A stretch of DNA of 64,000 nt from Opitutaceae bacterium (GTDB taxonomy: Bacteria; Verrucomicrobiota; Verrucomicrobiia; Opitutales; Opitutaceae), in the NCBI GenBank assembly GCA_030693515.1, contig JAUYAK010000003.1, positions 62,001-126,000 on the forward strand. Reading direction: 5' to 3'. The first letter of the stretch is position 1, and each line of letters starts with the position of its first letter. Positions 52,431 through 61,801 of the stretch are shown here, in pieces. Position numbers and translations under genes: made by a program. The notes under the pieces were generated by a model. That model was not told the origin of the DNA, did no database searches, and saw only the letters and a program-made list of their open reading frames with translations.

Positions 52431-53012
52431 ATGGCTTTCGCGCGACTCATCGCCTTCGACCGCCCGCTCGCCGGCGCCGCCGTGCCCGGTCAGCTCGGGA
52501 AATACTACTCCGAGTCGGAACTCGCCGCGCGCGAGGAGGCCGCCTATCGCCGCGGGCTCGATGCCGCGCGCGCCCTCGCCGACCAGCAGCTGGTGGAGCT
52601 CCGCGCCGACATCGGCACGCTCGCCGACGGCACCTTCAAGAAGCTCATGGGCGCCGAGCCCGCCATCGTCGCGCAGCTGCGCGACACGTTGCCGGCCCTC
52701 GCGCTCGACATTGCGCGCCGCCTGCTCGCGGGTTTCGAGCCCTCGGCTGAAGTCGTAGGCCGCATCTGCGAAGAGGCCCTCACCGAACTTTTTCCCGAGC
52801 GCGAGAACCTCGAGATCGTGCTTTCGACGCGCGACGCCGCGCTCCTGGTGAAGATCAATCCCGCCTGGATGGTCCGTTATCCTGATCTCAAGATTCGCAC
52901 CGATGACAGCTTCGCCCCGGGCGACTGTCAGGTGCGCAGCCGCTTCGGCCTCACCGATGCACGGTTCGAGACCAAGCTCGCCACGCTGGAACATTCCCTC
53001 GCCCCACAATGA
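52431..53012 (+). CDS. fliH: Flagellar assembly protein FliH-like
   Basis: 193 residues. The N-terminal helix (ESELAAREEAAYRRGLDAAR) is the typical Glu/Ala/Arg-rich FliH stalk, and the C-terminal half (LALDIARRLLAGFEPSAEVV, then MVRYPDLKIRTDDSFAPGDC) matches the peripheral-stalk domain. It would bind and restrain the FliI ATPase. The gene starts 2 bp after fliG and overlaps fliI by 4 bp. Sequence identity of FliH is usually low, so position weighs in the call. Confidence 0.85.
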   Translation: MAFARLIAFDRPLAGAAVPGQLGKYYSESELAAREEAAYRRGLDAARALADQQLVELRADIGTLADGTFKKLMGAEPAIVAQLRDTLPALALDIARRLLAGFEPSAEVVGRICEEALTELFPERENLEIVLSTRDAALLVKINPAWMVRYPDLKIRTDDSFAPGDCQVRSRFGLTDARFETKLATLEHSLAPQ

Positions 53013-54355
53013 GCGCCACCGCCCACGTTGATCTTTCCCGGAGCGTCGCCCCGCTCGTCGAGGTGCTCCGCACGCAGGTGCGGCATCTGCCGCCCGTGCA
53101 GCGCGTCGGCACGGTCACGGGTGTGGCCGGGCTCATCATCGAGTCCGATGGCCCCAACGCCGGCCTCGGCGACCTGTGCATCGTGCGATCGGTGCGCGAT
53201 GATTTTTCGGTGCGCGCGGAGGTCGTGGGTTTCCGCGAGCACCGCGTGCTCCTCATGCCGCTCGGCGACACCGCCGGCCTGCATGTCGGCTGCGAGGTCG
53301 CGCTCGGCAACCGGCCCCCGCTGCCGCGCATCGGCCCGGAGATGCTCGGCCGCGTGCTTGATGCGCTGGGCAAGCCGATGGACGATTTTGGTCTGCTCCC
53401 GATTGACCCGACGGCGACGGGCGCGGGCACGCCGCCGCATCCTCTGCGCCGCCAGCGGATCAAGACGCCGTTTGTCACGGGCGTGCGCGCGATCGACGCC
53501 TTCATCCCGTTTGGGCGCGGCCAGCGTCTCGGCCTTTTCGCCGGTTCCGGCGTCGGCAAGTCCACACTCATGGGCATGATCGCCCGCGCCTCGGAGGCGG
53601 ACGTGGTCGTCATCGCGCTCGTCGGCGAGCGCGGTCGCGAAGTCCGCGAGTTCATCGAGGAAGACCTCGGCCCCGAGGGCATGAAGCGCGCGGTCGTGGT
53701 CGTCGCCACCTCGGACACGCCGGCGCCGCTGCGCCTGCGCGCCGCCTTCACCGCGACGGCGATCGCGGAGGGCTGGCGCGATGCGGGCAAGAATGTGCTT
53801 TTCATGATGGATTCGGTCACCCGCTTCGCGATGGCGCAGCGCGAGATCGGTCTCGCGATCGGGGAGCCGCCGGCGACCCGCGGCTATACGCCTTCGGTCT
53901 TTGCAATGTTGCCGCGCCTGCTGGAGCGCGCCGGGGCAGGGGAGCAAGGCGCCATCACCGCCCTCTACACCGTGCTCGTCGAGGGCGATGACATGAATGA
54001 ACCCGTGGCCGATGCGGTGCGCGGTATCCTGGACGGACACATTGTGCTCTCCCGCCAGCTCGCCCATTTCAACCATTATCCCGCGATCGACATATTGGAG
54101 AGCGTGAGCCGGCTGACGCGCGATGTGTGCTCGCCCGAGGAAGTGGCGCTCACCGCCCGCGCCCGTGAACAGCTGGCACTCTACCGTAAGAACGAAGACC
54201 TGATCTCCATCGGCGCCTACACCAAGGGCTCCAATGCCGCGCTCGACCAGGCGATCGCGTTGCACGAACCGTTGCGGGGCTTTCTCCGCCAGCGGGTCGA
54301 GGAACCGGTGGCGCGGGAGCAGACTTTCTCCCGCCTGAAAAAAATCTTCCCGTGA
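53009..54355 (+). CDS. fliI: Flagellum-specific ATP synthase FliI
   Basis: 448 residues. Walker A is LFAGSGVGKSTLMGMIARA, followed by VVIALVGERGREVREFIEED and Walker B NVLFMMDSVTRFAMAQREIG. VADAVRGILDGHIVLSRQLA is the family signature region. It hydrolyses ATP to prepare export substrates at the flagellar type III gate and is related to F1 beta subunits. It overlaps fliH by 4 bp and fliJ by 4 bp, so translation of the three is coupled. Confidence 0.97.
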   Translation: MSATAHVDLSRSVAPLVEVLRTQVRHLPPVQRVGTVTGVAGLIIESDGPNAGLGDLCIVRSVRDDFSVRAEVVGFREHRVLLMPLGDTAGLHVGCEVALGNRPPLPRIGPEMLGRVLDALGKPMDDFGLLPIDPTATGAGTPPHPLRRQRIKTPFVTGVRAIDAFIPFGRGQRLGLFAGSGVGKSTLMGMIARASEADVVVIALVGERGREVREFIEEDLGPEGMKRAVVVVATSDTPAPLRLRAAFTATAIAEGWRDAGKNVLFMMDSVTRFAMAQREIGLAIGEPPATRGYTPSVFAMLPRLLERAGAGEQGAITALYTVLVEGDDMNEPVADAVRGILDGHIVLSRQLAHFNHYPAIDILESVSRLTRDVCSPEEVALTARAREQLALYRKNEDLISIGAYTKGSNAALDQAIALHEPLRGFLRQRVEEPVAREQTFSRLKKIFP

Positions 54356-54810
54356 AACGCTTCCATTTTCCACTTCGTCCCGTGGCGGTCCTGCGCTCGC
54401 ATCGTGAGACGCAGGCGCGCGATGCGTTTGCCGCCGCCGTGCGCGAGTGCACGGTCGCCGAGCTGGAGGTGCAGCAGACGCGCGAGCGGGTGGGGCAGTT
54501 CGAGGCCGCGTTGCACGCCGGGCGGCGCGAGAGCTTTTCGGCCGCCGCCGAGGCTGCGGCGCTCGCCGCCTATCGCCGCGAACGCGAGACGGAGGCGGAG
54601 GCCGAGCGCGCGTGTGCCCGGGCCCGGGCATTTGTGCAGCAGCGCCGCGTCGAATACGCCGAGGCCCACCGCCGCGTCAAAGTCATCGACAATCTCGAGG
54701 ACAAAGCCCGCGTAAACCACCGGGCCGAGGCGGCGCGCGAGGAGCAGCTCGGCTTCGACGAACTCGCCCTCCGCCGCTTCACCGCGCGGGTCGAGACCCT
54801 TTCACCATGA
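54352..54810 (+). CDS. fliJ: Flagellar export chaperone-like protein FliJ
   Basis: 152 residues, almost wholly coiled coil (FAAAVRECTVAELEVQQTRE, AEAAALAAYRRERETEAEAE), with the FliJ-like start KRFHFPLRPVAVLRSHRETQ. The start is a GTG at 54352 overlapping the end of fliI. FliJ inserts in the FliI hexamer ring and activates the export gate. FliJ is poorly conserved; coiled-coil form, length and position support the call. Confidence 0.85.
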   Translation: MKRFHFPLRPVAVLRSHRETQARDAFAAAVRECTVAELEVQQTRERVGQFEAALHAGRRESFSAAAEAAALAAYRRERETEAEAERACARARAFVQQRRVEYAEAHRRVKVIDNLEDKARVNHRAEAAREEQLGFDELALRRFTARVETLSP

Positions 54811-55430
54811 TCGCCAAACTCCAAAATCCCGCCATCGCCGCCGCGCTTGGCCTCGTGGTCAGCGTCGGTGTCGGTGTCGGCACCGTCTGGCCCGCCCTCA
54901 CCCGGATCATCACCGACGTCGCGAGCCGGGCGACCGCGGCTGCGCCGGAGTTGCCCATTGAGTTCAAGCAGAAGGGCTGGGATTTCTGGACCATCGAGGT
55001 CGAGAATCTGGCCAAGGACCTGAAGGCGGAGCGCGAGAAGATCAAGAAGCAGGCTGAGGTGCTCGAGCAGCGCGCCGCCCGGGTCGCCACCGAGGAGAAG
55101 GAACTCGCCAAAACCCGCACCGAGATCGAGGGCCTGCGCCGCCAGACTTCCGACCGCATACTCGAAATCTCCGCCGACGAGGCGAAGAACCTGCGCTCGC
55201 TCGCCTCGACGTATTCAGGCCTCACGCCCAAGGCCGCCGTCGCCATCTTCAAGGAGATGGATGACGCCACGGTCGTGAAGATTTTTTCCCTGATGAAATC
55301 GGATGTGCTCGTCCCGATCTTCGAGGAGATGAGCAAGGGTGGCACGCCGGAGAGCCCGCTCGCCAAGCGCGCCGCCACTCTCTCCGAAAAGCTCCGCACC
55401 ATGAAAGCCGCCAAACCCGCGGGCGGCTGA
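54807..55430 (+). CDS. MotE-like flagellar protein (coiled coil plus MgtE-N-like domain)
   Basis: 207 residues from an ATG overlapping the fliJ stop (ATGA). One membrane helix at the start (AAALGLVVSVGVGVGTVWPA), a coiled coil (residues about 70-120, AEREKIKKQAEVLEQRAARV) and a C-terminal domain (LASTYSGLTPKAAVAIFKEM, VKIFSLMKSDVLVPIFEEMS) of the MgtE-N/FliG-middle-like kind. This order matches MotE-like proteins, periplasmic chaperones of the motor in alphaproteobacteria. Its role here is inferred from architecture and operon position. Confidence 0.7.
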   Translation: MIAKLQNPAIAAALGLVVSVGVGVGTVWPALTRIITDVASRATAAAPELPIEFKQKGWDFWTIEVENLAKDLKAEREKIKKQAEVLEQRAARVATEEKELAKTRTEIEGLRRQTSDRILEISADEAKNLRSLASTYSGLTPKAAVAIFKEMDDATVVKIFSLMKSDVLVPIFEEMSKGGTPESPLAKRAATLSEKLRTMKAAKPAGG

Positions 55431-55506
55431 GTCCAATTTTCCCTCACTTCAACTTCAGGCCGCGTCACGGAGCGACGCGGTTGCACGCCATGGATGGCGC
55501 CATGAC

Positions 55507-57189
55507 ATGCAACTCGCCAATTCCACCACTCCCCCCACCGATCCCAACCTGCTCGCGCTGATGTTTTGCGGCGCGACGACGACGTCTCCCGCCGGCCTGC
55601 CCGCGGCGCCGTCGGGTGAAGCCGGCTTTGCCGCGCTGCTCTCCGGGTTTTCGCCTGCCGGCGGGGAGTCTTTCGACCCCGAGACCGCCTTGCTCGATAT
55701 GGGCTTGGGCGTGCCATTTGCCTATCTGGGGCTTTCCTCGAAAGGGGCGATCGAGTCCGGGGGGCCGAACCCTGAGGCCGGCGAGGGCGCAATCAGCCTG
55801 CCCGCCAACCCGCACGGCGAGGAGCCGTCGGTCGGGTGGCAGGCTAAGCCCGTGAACACGCAGCCCAAACGAGGAGTGCGCGGTCCTGCTGTGGCCTCGC
55901 GCTTAAATGTGTCCGAGTCGCCAGCAAAGCTGCTTCCGGCCGATGGCCAGGGCAAAGCGGGCGAAGTAACGCCGCCCTTTTTGCCTGAGGCGGTGGCGTT
56001 CGTAGCCGCCTCAGTGGTCGACCTCTCCGAGGATGTGATTGAGGCGGAAGCCGTCGCTCCGGAGGATGCGTTTTCGCCTGGCACGGAGGACGAGTCTCAG
56101 GCCGGTGCCCAACCCGAAGTCCGTCTGCACAATAATCGGGCACCGAACCCTGAGCGCACACCGCTGCATGGCCACTCCGTGGCACCTGATGCTGGGCTGA
56201 AGAACGAACAGGAGCGTCCGGCCGATCGAGGGGACCGGGTGCCATTGGCCGAAGATTTGCCGGAGGTCTCCGTGCCTGTAGGTGGCTACAAGCCCTTTGA
56301 GAAGGATCCCTCACAGCTTCAATCGCAGCAGCCTGGGATGCCGCGGCCGACCGACCTGCACGAGCGATCGGTGGAGCATCGCGTGCGGCTCGATTTGCAG
56401 CAGCTTTCCAGGTCACAGATCGACCAGGAAAAAAATGCCGCTATCTCGGAAGAGTTGGCAGATGAGCGAGCGCGGGATATTGCAACGCCTGAGAAAAAAC
56501 TTTTAAGCGATGTTAATGAGTTGGTTGCGAATCACAGGCGTGCGCTTGGCATCGGAGTTGCAAATTCAGCGCCCACGATGCCCGCGTCCAATTATTACCC
56601 CCCCTCCCAAACCCCAGCACACGATGTCGCCTCGTCCTTGGTTGCGGCGCCCGGTGGTTTGGCGGAGCGGATCGAGTCCCACAATGTCCTGGGCCTTCAG
56701 CTCGACGGGGTGAGTTCGGCCCATGAGGCGGTGGAGGTCGTGCTGCGCACGGCGGACCGACTCTCGTCTCTCGTGCACAAGTCCGTGCGCTTGGAGTTTT
56801 CTGTTGGTGGCGAGGCTCTTGATGTGCGCGTGGAGCTGCGCTCCAACGAAGTGCGCACGACCTTTCACACGGAATCTGCGGAACTGCGGACGGCCCTCGC
56901 TTCCGAATGGCAGGCCGTCTCGGCGTCCGCCGGCAGTGGTGACCGCACCCTGCGCATCTTGCCTGCGCAGTTCGGATCTTCTGAGTCCGGGTCCGATGGT
57001 TTTTCCGGCGACAGTTCGCAGCGCCATCGCGATGCGCACGCCCAAGCCCAGGCTGAGGCGGCGCACTCGTTCTCGTTTGGCGGCCGCGGCCGCTCGTCGC
57101 GCTCCAATCGAGGGGCCGCAGTCGTGCCGCCCGTTACGGCGGCGTTCGCCGCGCCAGGCACCGCTCTTCACCTGCACACCCTAGCCTGA
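55507..57189 (+). CDS. fliK: Flagellar hook-length control protein FliK-like
   Basis: 560 residues. The first two thirds are low-complexity, Pro/Ala/Glu-rich and probably disordered, as expected of the molecular ruler. The C-terminal part ([40 protein letters not shown]) resembles the Flg_hook domain that switches export specificity. It precedes flgD, the usual neighbour. Base composition in 56400-56600 is more AT-rich than around it. FliK identity rests on the C-terminal domain and context. Confidence 0.8.
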   Translation: MQLANSTTPPTDPNLLALMFCGATTTSPAGLPAAPSGEAGFAALLSGFSPAGGESFDPETALLDMGLGVPFAYLGLSSKGAIESGGPNPEAGEGAISLPANPHGEEPSVGWQAKPVNTQPKRGVRGPAVASRLNVSESPAKLLPADGQGKAGEVTPPFLPEAVAFVAASVVDLSEDVIEAEAVAPEDAFSPGTEDESQAGAQPEVRLHNNRAPNPERTPLHGHSVAPDAGLKNEQERPADRGDRVPLAEDLPEVSVPVGGYKPFEKDPSQLQSQQPGMPRPTDLHERSVEHRVRLDLQQLSRSQIDQEKNAAISEELADERARDIATPEKKLLSDVNELVANHRRALGIGVANSAPTMPASNYYPPSQTPAHDVASSLVAAPGGLAERIESHNVLGLQLDGVSSAHEAVEVVLRTADRLSSLVHKSVRLEFSVGGEALDVRVELRSNEVRTTFHTESAELRTALASEWQAVSASAGSGDRTLRILPAQFGSSESGSDGFSGDSSQRHRDAHAQAQAEAAHSFSFGGRGRSSRSNRGAAVVPPVTAAFAAPGTALHLHTLA

Positions 57190-57197
57190 TTTCCACC

Positions 57198-57686
57198 ATG
57201 TCCACGATCTCCTCTGCCACTTCGGGTTTTCAGGCTGGTGCAGCCGCGGAAGCCAGCAACGCAACCGCCTCACGCGTGCCGCAGAAAACACTCGGCCAGG
57301 GTGATTTTCTCACGCTGCTCGCCACCCAGTTTCAAGCGCAGGATCCGTTGAAGCCGATGGAGGACACCGCGTTCATCGCACAGATGGCGCAGTTCTCCGC
57401 GCTCGAGCAGTCCAGTGCGATGGCCAAGGAACTCGTCTCTCTCCGCGTCGATCAGCAGCGCACCGCGGCCAATTCCTACCTCGGCCACCAAGTGACCGTC
57501 GATGCGGGCAAGGGCGCCACCATCACCGGCGCGGTTACGGCGGTCGATGCCTCAGGCGCCGAGCCCCGCCTCGTGGTCGGCGACAAGTCCTTTGCCCTCT
57601 CCGCGGTGCTCATGGTGGAGCCCCGTGTTATTTCCGCACCTGCACCTGCTCCCGCCCCGGTCCCCGCCGACGGAGCCCAATCCTAA
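57198..57686 (+). CDS. flgD: Flagellar hook cap protein FlgD
   Basis: 162 residues. The N-terminal motif [20 protein letters not shown], then [20 protein letters not shown], is diagnostic of FlgD. It scaffolds hook assembly and is later discarded. The family's C-terminal FlgD-Ig and Tudor-like parts are reduced here to about 70 residues, which makes it shorter than the E. coli protein. It lies between fliK and the hook gene. Confidence 0.94.
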   Translation: MSTISSATSGFQAGAAAEASNATASRVPQKTLGQGDFLTLLATQFQAQDPLKPMEDTAFIAQMAQFSALEQSSAMAKELVSLRVDQQRTAANSYLGHQVTVDAGKGATITGAVTAVDASGAEPRLVVGDKSFALSAVLMVEPRVISAPAPAPAPVPADGAQS

Positions 57687-57701
57687 ACCAGCATATACAT
57701 C

Positions 57702-58574
57702 ATGTCACTCATCGGCACAATGGGCAGCGGCGTCAGCGCGCTGCGAACCTTCATGAAGGGTCTCGAAGTCATCGGCAACAACATCGCCAACGTGAACACC
57801 ACGGGCTTCAAGGCCTCGGAAGCCCGCTACGCGGATAGCTTCAGCAACATTCTTCAGCGTTCCGCGCCCTCCGGCGCGGCGACCTCGAGCACGCCCTCCA
57901 CTTCGATCGGCACGGGTGTCGCGCTCGCTGGAGTGACGACGAACTTCGGCCAAGGTTCGATCTCGACGACGGGTCGTGACACGGACCTCGGTATTTCCGG
58001 CAACGGCTTCTTCCAAGTGAAGAACTCCGTCGATGGCACCATCTACGCCACGCGGGCCGGCGATTTCCGCTGGTCCGACCAAGGCTTCCTGATCAATCAG
58101 CAGGGCCTGCGGGTGCAGGGTCTTACCGGCACCGGCCTCACGACCGTCGGCGACATCGAACTCGGCACACCGCCTACGGGCACTCAGCGCCAGTCCATCG
58201 CCATCGACCGCGTCGGCAACGTCGTCGAATATTACTCCGACGGCACCTCCGCCACGACGAACCGGCTCCTCCTGCAGAACTTCGCCGATCCCTCCGGCCT
58301 CACCAAGGAAGCCAACAACCTCTACTCGAGCCTGCTTGCCGCCGCCCCGATCGGGGCCGCCCCTGGCACGATCGCGCTGCAGGCCAGTGCCAACGGTCCT
58401 GGTTCCAGCGGTCTCGGCGCCATCCAATCCGGCACACTCGAACTCTCGAACGTCGATCTCACCGACCAATTCGCCAACCTCATCACCACCCAGCGCAGCT
58501 TCCAAGCGGGCTCCCGCCTCGTGACGGTCTCCGACACTTTGCTCGAAGACATCGTCAATCTGAAGCAGCGCTAA
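57702..58574 (+). CDS. flgE: Flagellar hook protein FlgE-like (short form)
   Basis: 290 residues with hook-rod N-terminus GVSALRTFMKGLEVIGNNIA followed by NVNTTGFKASEARYADSFSN, and the C-terminus LTDQFANLITTQRSFQAGSR, then DTLLEDIVNLKQR. The central part has GVTTNFGQGSISTTGRDTDL and GNGFFQVKNSVDG. Placement after flgD points to the hook subunit, but typical FlgE has over 400 residues, and this protein has the length of a distal rod protein (FlgG/FlgF). FlgE, FlgF or FlgG cannot be separated with certainty. Confidence 0.8.
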   Translation: MSLIGTMGSGVSALRTFMKGLEVIGNNIANVNTTGFKASEARYADSFSNILQRSAPSGAATSSTPSTSIGTGVALAGVTTNFGQGSISTTGRDTDLGISGNGFFQVKNSVDGTIYATRAGDFRWSDQGFLINQQGLRVQGLTGTGLTTVGDIELGTPPTGTQRQSIAIDRVGNVVEYYSDGTSATTNRLLLQNFADPSGLTKEANNLYSSLLAAAPIGAAPGTIALQASANGPGSSGLGAIQSGTLELSNVDLTDQFANLITTQRSFQAGSRLVTVSDTLLEDIVNLKQR

Positions 58575-58641
58575 TCCGTGAGGTTGAGGGGCGCATCCGC
58601 GCCCCGCTTCCGGCCAAAACCACACCGTCGCACCACGTCCC

Positions 58642-59271
58642 ATGTCCACACCCGCGAAAGCCGAAGCGCCTGCCGCCGCCAAACCCGGCGCGGCACCTGC
58701 CGCCGAAGCTGCTCCCGCCGCCGGCGGTGGCGCCAAGTCGCTCCTGCCCGTCATCATCGCCCTCGTGCTCGCTCCCGCGGTCACGTGGGCGACGGTGGAG
58801 TTCGTGCTCGTGCCTCGTCTCCAGAAAAAACTCGCGGCCGCCGCCCCACACGGTGCGCCCGCAGGTGGAGACGAGCACGGCGCGCCCGCCGCGCCTGCCC
58901 CGGCCCCCGCGCCCGCCGCCCACGGCGGAAAAGAGGCCAAGGGCGGCAAGGACGCCAAGGGTGGCGGGCCTGCCGGCGGTTACGAATTCACCAATGTCGT
59001 CGTGAACCTCTCGGGCACGATGGGCACGCGCTACCTCAAGACCTCGTTCCTCATCACCGGTTCCGACCCGCAGCTGAAGTCCACCTTTGAGGGCTCCAAG
59101 CCCAAGCTCACCGACGTGACGCTCAACGTCCTCTCCTCGCTCACCCTCGCCGATCTCGAAGAGGCCGGCGCGAAGAACATCCTGCGGGAGAAGCTCGTGA
59201 ACGCCTACAACCAAGCCCTCGGCCGCAAGATTGCCGAGCAGGTCTACTTCTCGGACTTCGTCATCCAGTGA
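58642..59271 (+). CDS. fliL: Flagellar basal-body associated protein FliL
   Basis: 209 residues: an Ala/Pro-rich cytoplasmic start, one membrane helix (LLPVIIALVLAPAVTWATVE), an Ala/Pro/Gly/Lys linker (residues about 70-110) and the stomatin-like FliL domain (YEFTNVVVNLSGTMGTRYLK, REKLVNAYNQALGRKIAEQV) ending YFSDFVIQ. FliL surrounds the stator units and helps motor torque. The linker is longer than in enteric FliL. It is just upstream of fliM. Confidence 0.92.
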   Translation: MSTPAKAEAPAAAKPGAAPAAEAAPAAGGGAKSLLPVIIALVLAPAVTWATVEFVLVPRLQKKLAAAAPHGAPAGGDEHGAPAAPAPAPAPAAHGGKEAKGGKDAKGGGPAGGYEFTNVVVNLSGTMGTRYLKTSFLITGSDPQLKSTFEGSKPKLTDVTLNVLSSLTLADLEEAGAKNILREKLVNAYNQALGRKIAEQVYFSDFVIQ

Positions 59272-59308
59272 TCTCAATCCGGCGCGCCCGCCGCGCTGGC
59301 CCAACCCG

Positions 59309-60349
59309 ATGGCCGAAGAAACCACCCAGCCCGCCAGTGAGACGTTCGACCAAAAAGAGGTCGAGCAGATGATCACTCCCCCCCCGGTTGAGACACCGCA
59401 GGGTGGAGTGGTGCCGGCCACGCCGGCTGCGCAGCGGGTCGTCAAGCCGATCGATTTTCGCAACCCCGTCTTCCTGTCCGAGGGTGAGCTGCGCCGCCTG
59501 CGCCTGAGCCACGACGACTTCGTGCGTTATCTCTCCGCGCGGCTGTCCCTCTTCCTCCGCATGGAGGTGAGCCTCAAGGTCGCCAGTCTCCTCACGACCA
59601 CCTACGGCAAGTTCACCGACGGCCTGCCCAGCCCGACGCACCTCAGCCTCTTCAAGATCGAGCCGCTCGTCGGCGCCGGCATTCTCGAACTCGGACCCCG
59701 CCTGGCGCTTTCGTTCACCGACCGCCTGCTCGGCGGCCGCGGCGTCGAGATCAAGGGCGAACGTGCCCTGACTGAGATCGAGACCGCGCTCGTTGAGGAT
59801 GTCCTCCTCATCATCCTCGATGAATGGTGCGGCCAGTGGAAATACGAGCAGCCGCTCAAGCCCGCGATCATCGGCACCGAGAGCAGCGGCCGTTTCCTCC
59901 AGACCTCCCCGCGCGACGCCATCGTGCTCGAACTCACGCTCGAGTGTGTGTTTGGCGACTGCACCGAACAGATCCGCATCGGTCTGCCCTACTACACGGC
60001 CGAACCGCTCGTTAAAAAGCTCTTTGCGCGTCGCCAGAAAGAGGCGACGGTTGCTCCCGCTCCCCGGCGCGCCGAGTGGCAGCCTGCCTACGACCGCATC
60101 AAGGTCCCGGTTCGCGCCGAATGGGACGCCCTCGTGCTCTCCCTCCGCGAAATCTCCTGCCTCCGCGTCGGCGATGTCGTCGAGATGCCGCCCACGCTCT
60201 GCGCCGAGACGCGCGTGCTCATGAATGGCGCGCCCAAGTTTGTCGGCACCGTCGGTCTCGATACCGATCGCGTGGCCGTCCAGCTCACCCGCAAATTGCA
60301 CCCTGAGGAAACTTCCCATGCCCAACCTGACGGACGAAAAATCACTTGA
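59309..60349 (+). CDS. fliM: Flagellar motor switch protein FliM
   Basis: 346 residues from the ATG at 59309. A diverged N-terminal CheY-binding motif is present (FDQKEVEQMI, compared with LSQDEIDALL). The middle CheC-like domain (SLFKIEPLVGAGILELGPRL) and the C-terminal SpoA domain (IKVPVRAEWDALVLSLREIS) follow. It is the C-ring subunit that receives CheY-P. Its end overlaps fliN by 32 bp in a different frame. Confidence 0.94.
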   Translation: MAEETTQPASETFDQKEVEQMITPPPVETPQGGVVPATPAAQRVVKPIDFRNPVFLSEGELRRLRLSHDDFVRYLSARLSLFLRMEVSLKVASLLTTTYGKFTDGLPSPTHLSLFKIEPLVGAGILELGPRLALSFTDRLLGGRGVEIKGERALTEIETALVEDVLLIILDEWCGQWKYEQPLKPAIIGTESSGRFLQTSPRDAIVLELTLECVFGDCTEQIRIGLPYYTAEPLVKKLFARRQKEATVAPAPRRAEWQPAYDRIKVPVRAEWDALVLSLREISCLRVGDVVEMPPTLCAETRVLMNGAPKFVGTVGLDTDRVAVQLTRKLHPEETSHAQPDGRKIT

Positions 60350-60581
60350 TATCCTGCTCGACGTAAAGGTGCAGGTCACCGTGCAGCTAGGCTCGGTCAT
60401 GCTCCCGATGCGCGAGGTGCTCGAACTCGCGCCCGGCTCCGTCGTGCAGCTCACGCAGCGCGCGAGCGACCCGGTCGGTCTCTTCGTCAACGACAAGCTG
60501 GTGGCCTACGGCGAAGTCGTCGTCGTCGAGGATAACCTCGGCATCAAGATCACCGAGCTCGTCGGCAGCGTGAAACAATGA
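60318..60581 (+). CDS. fliN: Flagellar motor switch protein FliN
   Basis: 87 residues from the ATG at 60318, inside the fliM end. It consists almost only of a SpoA domain (LLDVKVQVTVQLGSVMLPMR, LELAPGSVVQLTQRASDPVG, VNDKLVAYGEVVVVEDNLGI). This is shorter than the about 137 residues of E. coli FliN but normal for minimal FliN proteins. It forms the lower C-ring and recruits the FliH-FliI complex. The gene overlaps fliO by 4 bp. Confidence 0.94.
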   Translation: MPNLTDEKSLDILLDVKVQVTVQLGSVMLPMREVLELAPGSVVQLTQRASDPVGLFVNDKLVAYGEVVVVEDNLGIKITELVGSVKQ

Positions 60582-60973
60582 TCCGCATGCGCGCCACATT
60601 TGCCGCGCTCGTCCTGCTGTGCGCCACCGGCGCACATGCGGCCGAGGACGACAAGGTCATCTATCCCGGCACCTTGCGCGCCGAGGCCCCGGCCCCGGCC
60701 GCCACCGGCAGCATCAACACGATCACCTTGGTGCTCGGGGTCGCGCTGGCCGCTGTCGGCGGCTGGCTCGTTTGGCGCAACCGCCGCGGCGTGCCGATTG
60801 GCCGCGAGGCGCGCCTGCTTAGCATTGAGGAGACGCGTTCGCTCGGCAACCGCCAGTATCTCGTCGTCGCCTCCTACGAGGACCGTAAATTTCTCATCGG
60901 GGTCTGCCCCGGGCGCATCGACTTGCTCTCGCCGCTCTCCGCCGACGGGGCTCCGAAAAATCCCCGCGCATGA
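60578..60973 (+). CDS. fliO: Flagellar biosynthesis protein FliO
   Basis: 131 residues: a signal-like N-terminus (MIRMRATFAALVLLCATGAH), one membrane helix (ITLVLGVALAAVGGWLVW), and the cytoplasmic segment LLSIEETRSLGNRQYLVVAS-YEDRKFLIGV characteristic of FliO. FliO assists assembly of FliP rings in the export gate. The start overlaps the fliN stop and its end overlaps the fliP start by 4 bp. Confidence 0.9.
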   Translation: MIRMRATFAALVLLCATGAHAAEDDKVIYPGTLRAEAPAPAATGSINTITLVLGVALAAVGGWLVWRNRRGVPIGREARLLSIEETRSLGNRQYLVVASYEDRKFLIGVCPGRIDLLSPLSADGAPKNPRA

Positions 60974-61782
60974 AGCGCCTCCTGGTTATCGCGATTTTTG
61001 CGCTGACGGCCGCCCTCGGCTTCGCGCAGACCCCGCCCGCGTCCGCTCCGGCCGGCTCACCGGCCACGGCTGGGGCCACCGCTGCGACCGCGACGGGTGC
61101 AACCAGCCAGCCTTTCAAGCTCAACATTGGTCTCGAAGGCGCCGGTGCGCCTGGCGGCGAAGTGAGCGTCGCGCTCCAGATCGTCGTCATCATGACGCTG
61201 CTCTCCGTGGCGCCGTCGATCGTGCTTCTGATGACAAGCTTCACGCGCATCGTCATCGTGCTCGGCTTTGTGCGCACGGCGCTCGGTGCGCCCAGCGCGC
61301 CCTCGAATCAGATCGTCGTGGGGCTCTCGCTGTTCCTCACCTTCTTTCTCATGGGCCCGATCTTCGATCGCGTGAACAACGAGGCCGTCCGGCCCTACCT
61401 CGACGGCAAGATCACCTCGGTCGAAGCGCTCGACAAAGCCTCGGTGCCGTTGAAGCAGTTCATGCTGAAACAAACCCGCACGCGTGATCTCGAGTATTTT
61501 CTCGAACTCGGCGGCTTCGGCCCGACCGCGGTCAAGGATCTGCCGATGCGCGTCGTGATCCCCGCTTTTGTAATCAGCGAGCTGCAGACCGCGTTTCAGA
61601 TGGGGTTCCTGCTTTTTCTGCCCTTCCTCGTGATCGATTTCCTCGTGTCCTCGGTGCTGATGGCGCTGGGCATGATGATGATGCCGCCTGTCACCGTGGC
61701 GTTGCCCCTCAAACTTCTCCTGTTTGTGCTCGTCGATGGCTGGCACCTCGTCGTGCGGTCGCTCGTGCAGAGTTTCGGCTGA
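60970..61782 (+). CDS. fliP: Flagellar biosynthetic protein FliP
   Basis: 270 residues with a cleavable signal sequence (LLVIAIFALTAALGFAQTPP) and four helices. Family motifs include MTSFTRIVIVLGFVRTALGA, FFLMGPIFDRVNNEAV and VIPAFVISELQTAFQMGFLL, then FLVIDFLVSSVLMALGMMMM-PP. It forms the central pore of the flagellar type III export gate with FliQ and FliR, which follow. Confidence 0.96.
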   Translation: MKRLLVIAIFALTAALGFAQTPPASAPAGSPATAGATAATATGATSQPFKLNIGLEGAGAPGGEVSVALQIVVIMTLLSVAPSIVLLMTSFTRIVIVLGFVRTALGAPSAPSNQIVVGLSLFLTFFLMGPIFDRVNNEAVRPYLDGKITSVEALDKASVPLKQFMLKQTRTRDLEYFLELGGFGPTAVKDLPMRVVIPAFVISELQTAFQMGFLLFLPFLVIDFLVSSVLMALGMMMMPPVTVALPLKLLLFVLVDGWHLVVRSLVQSFG

Positions 61783-61801
61783 ACCCATTTCTTCCCCGAC
61801 C

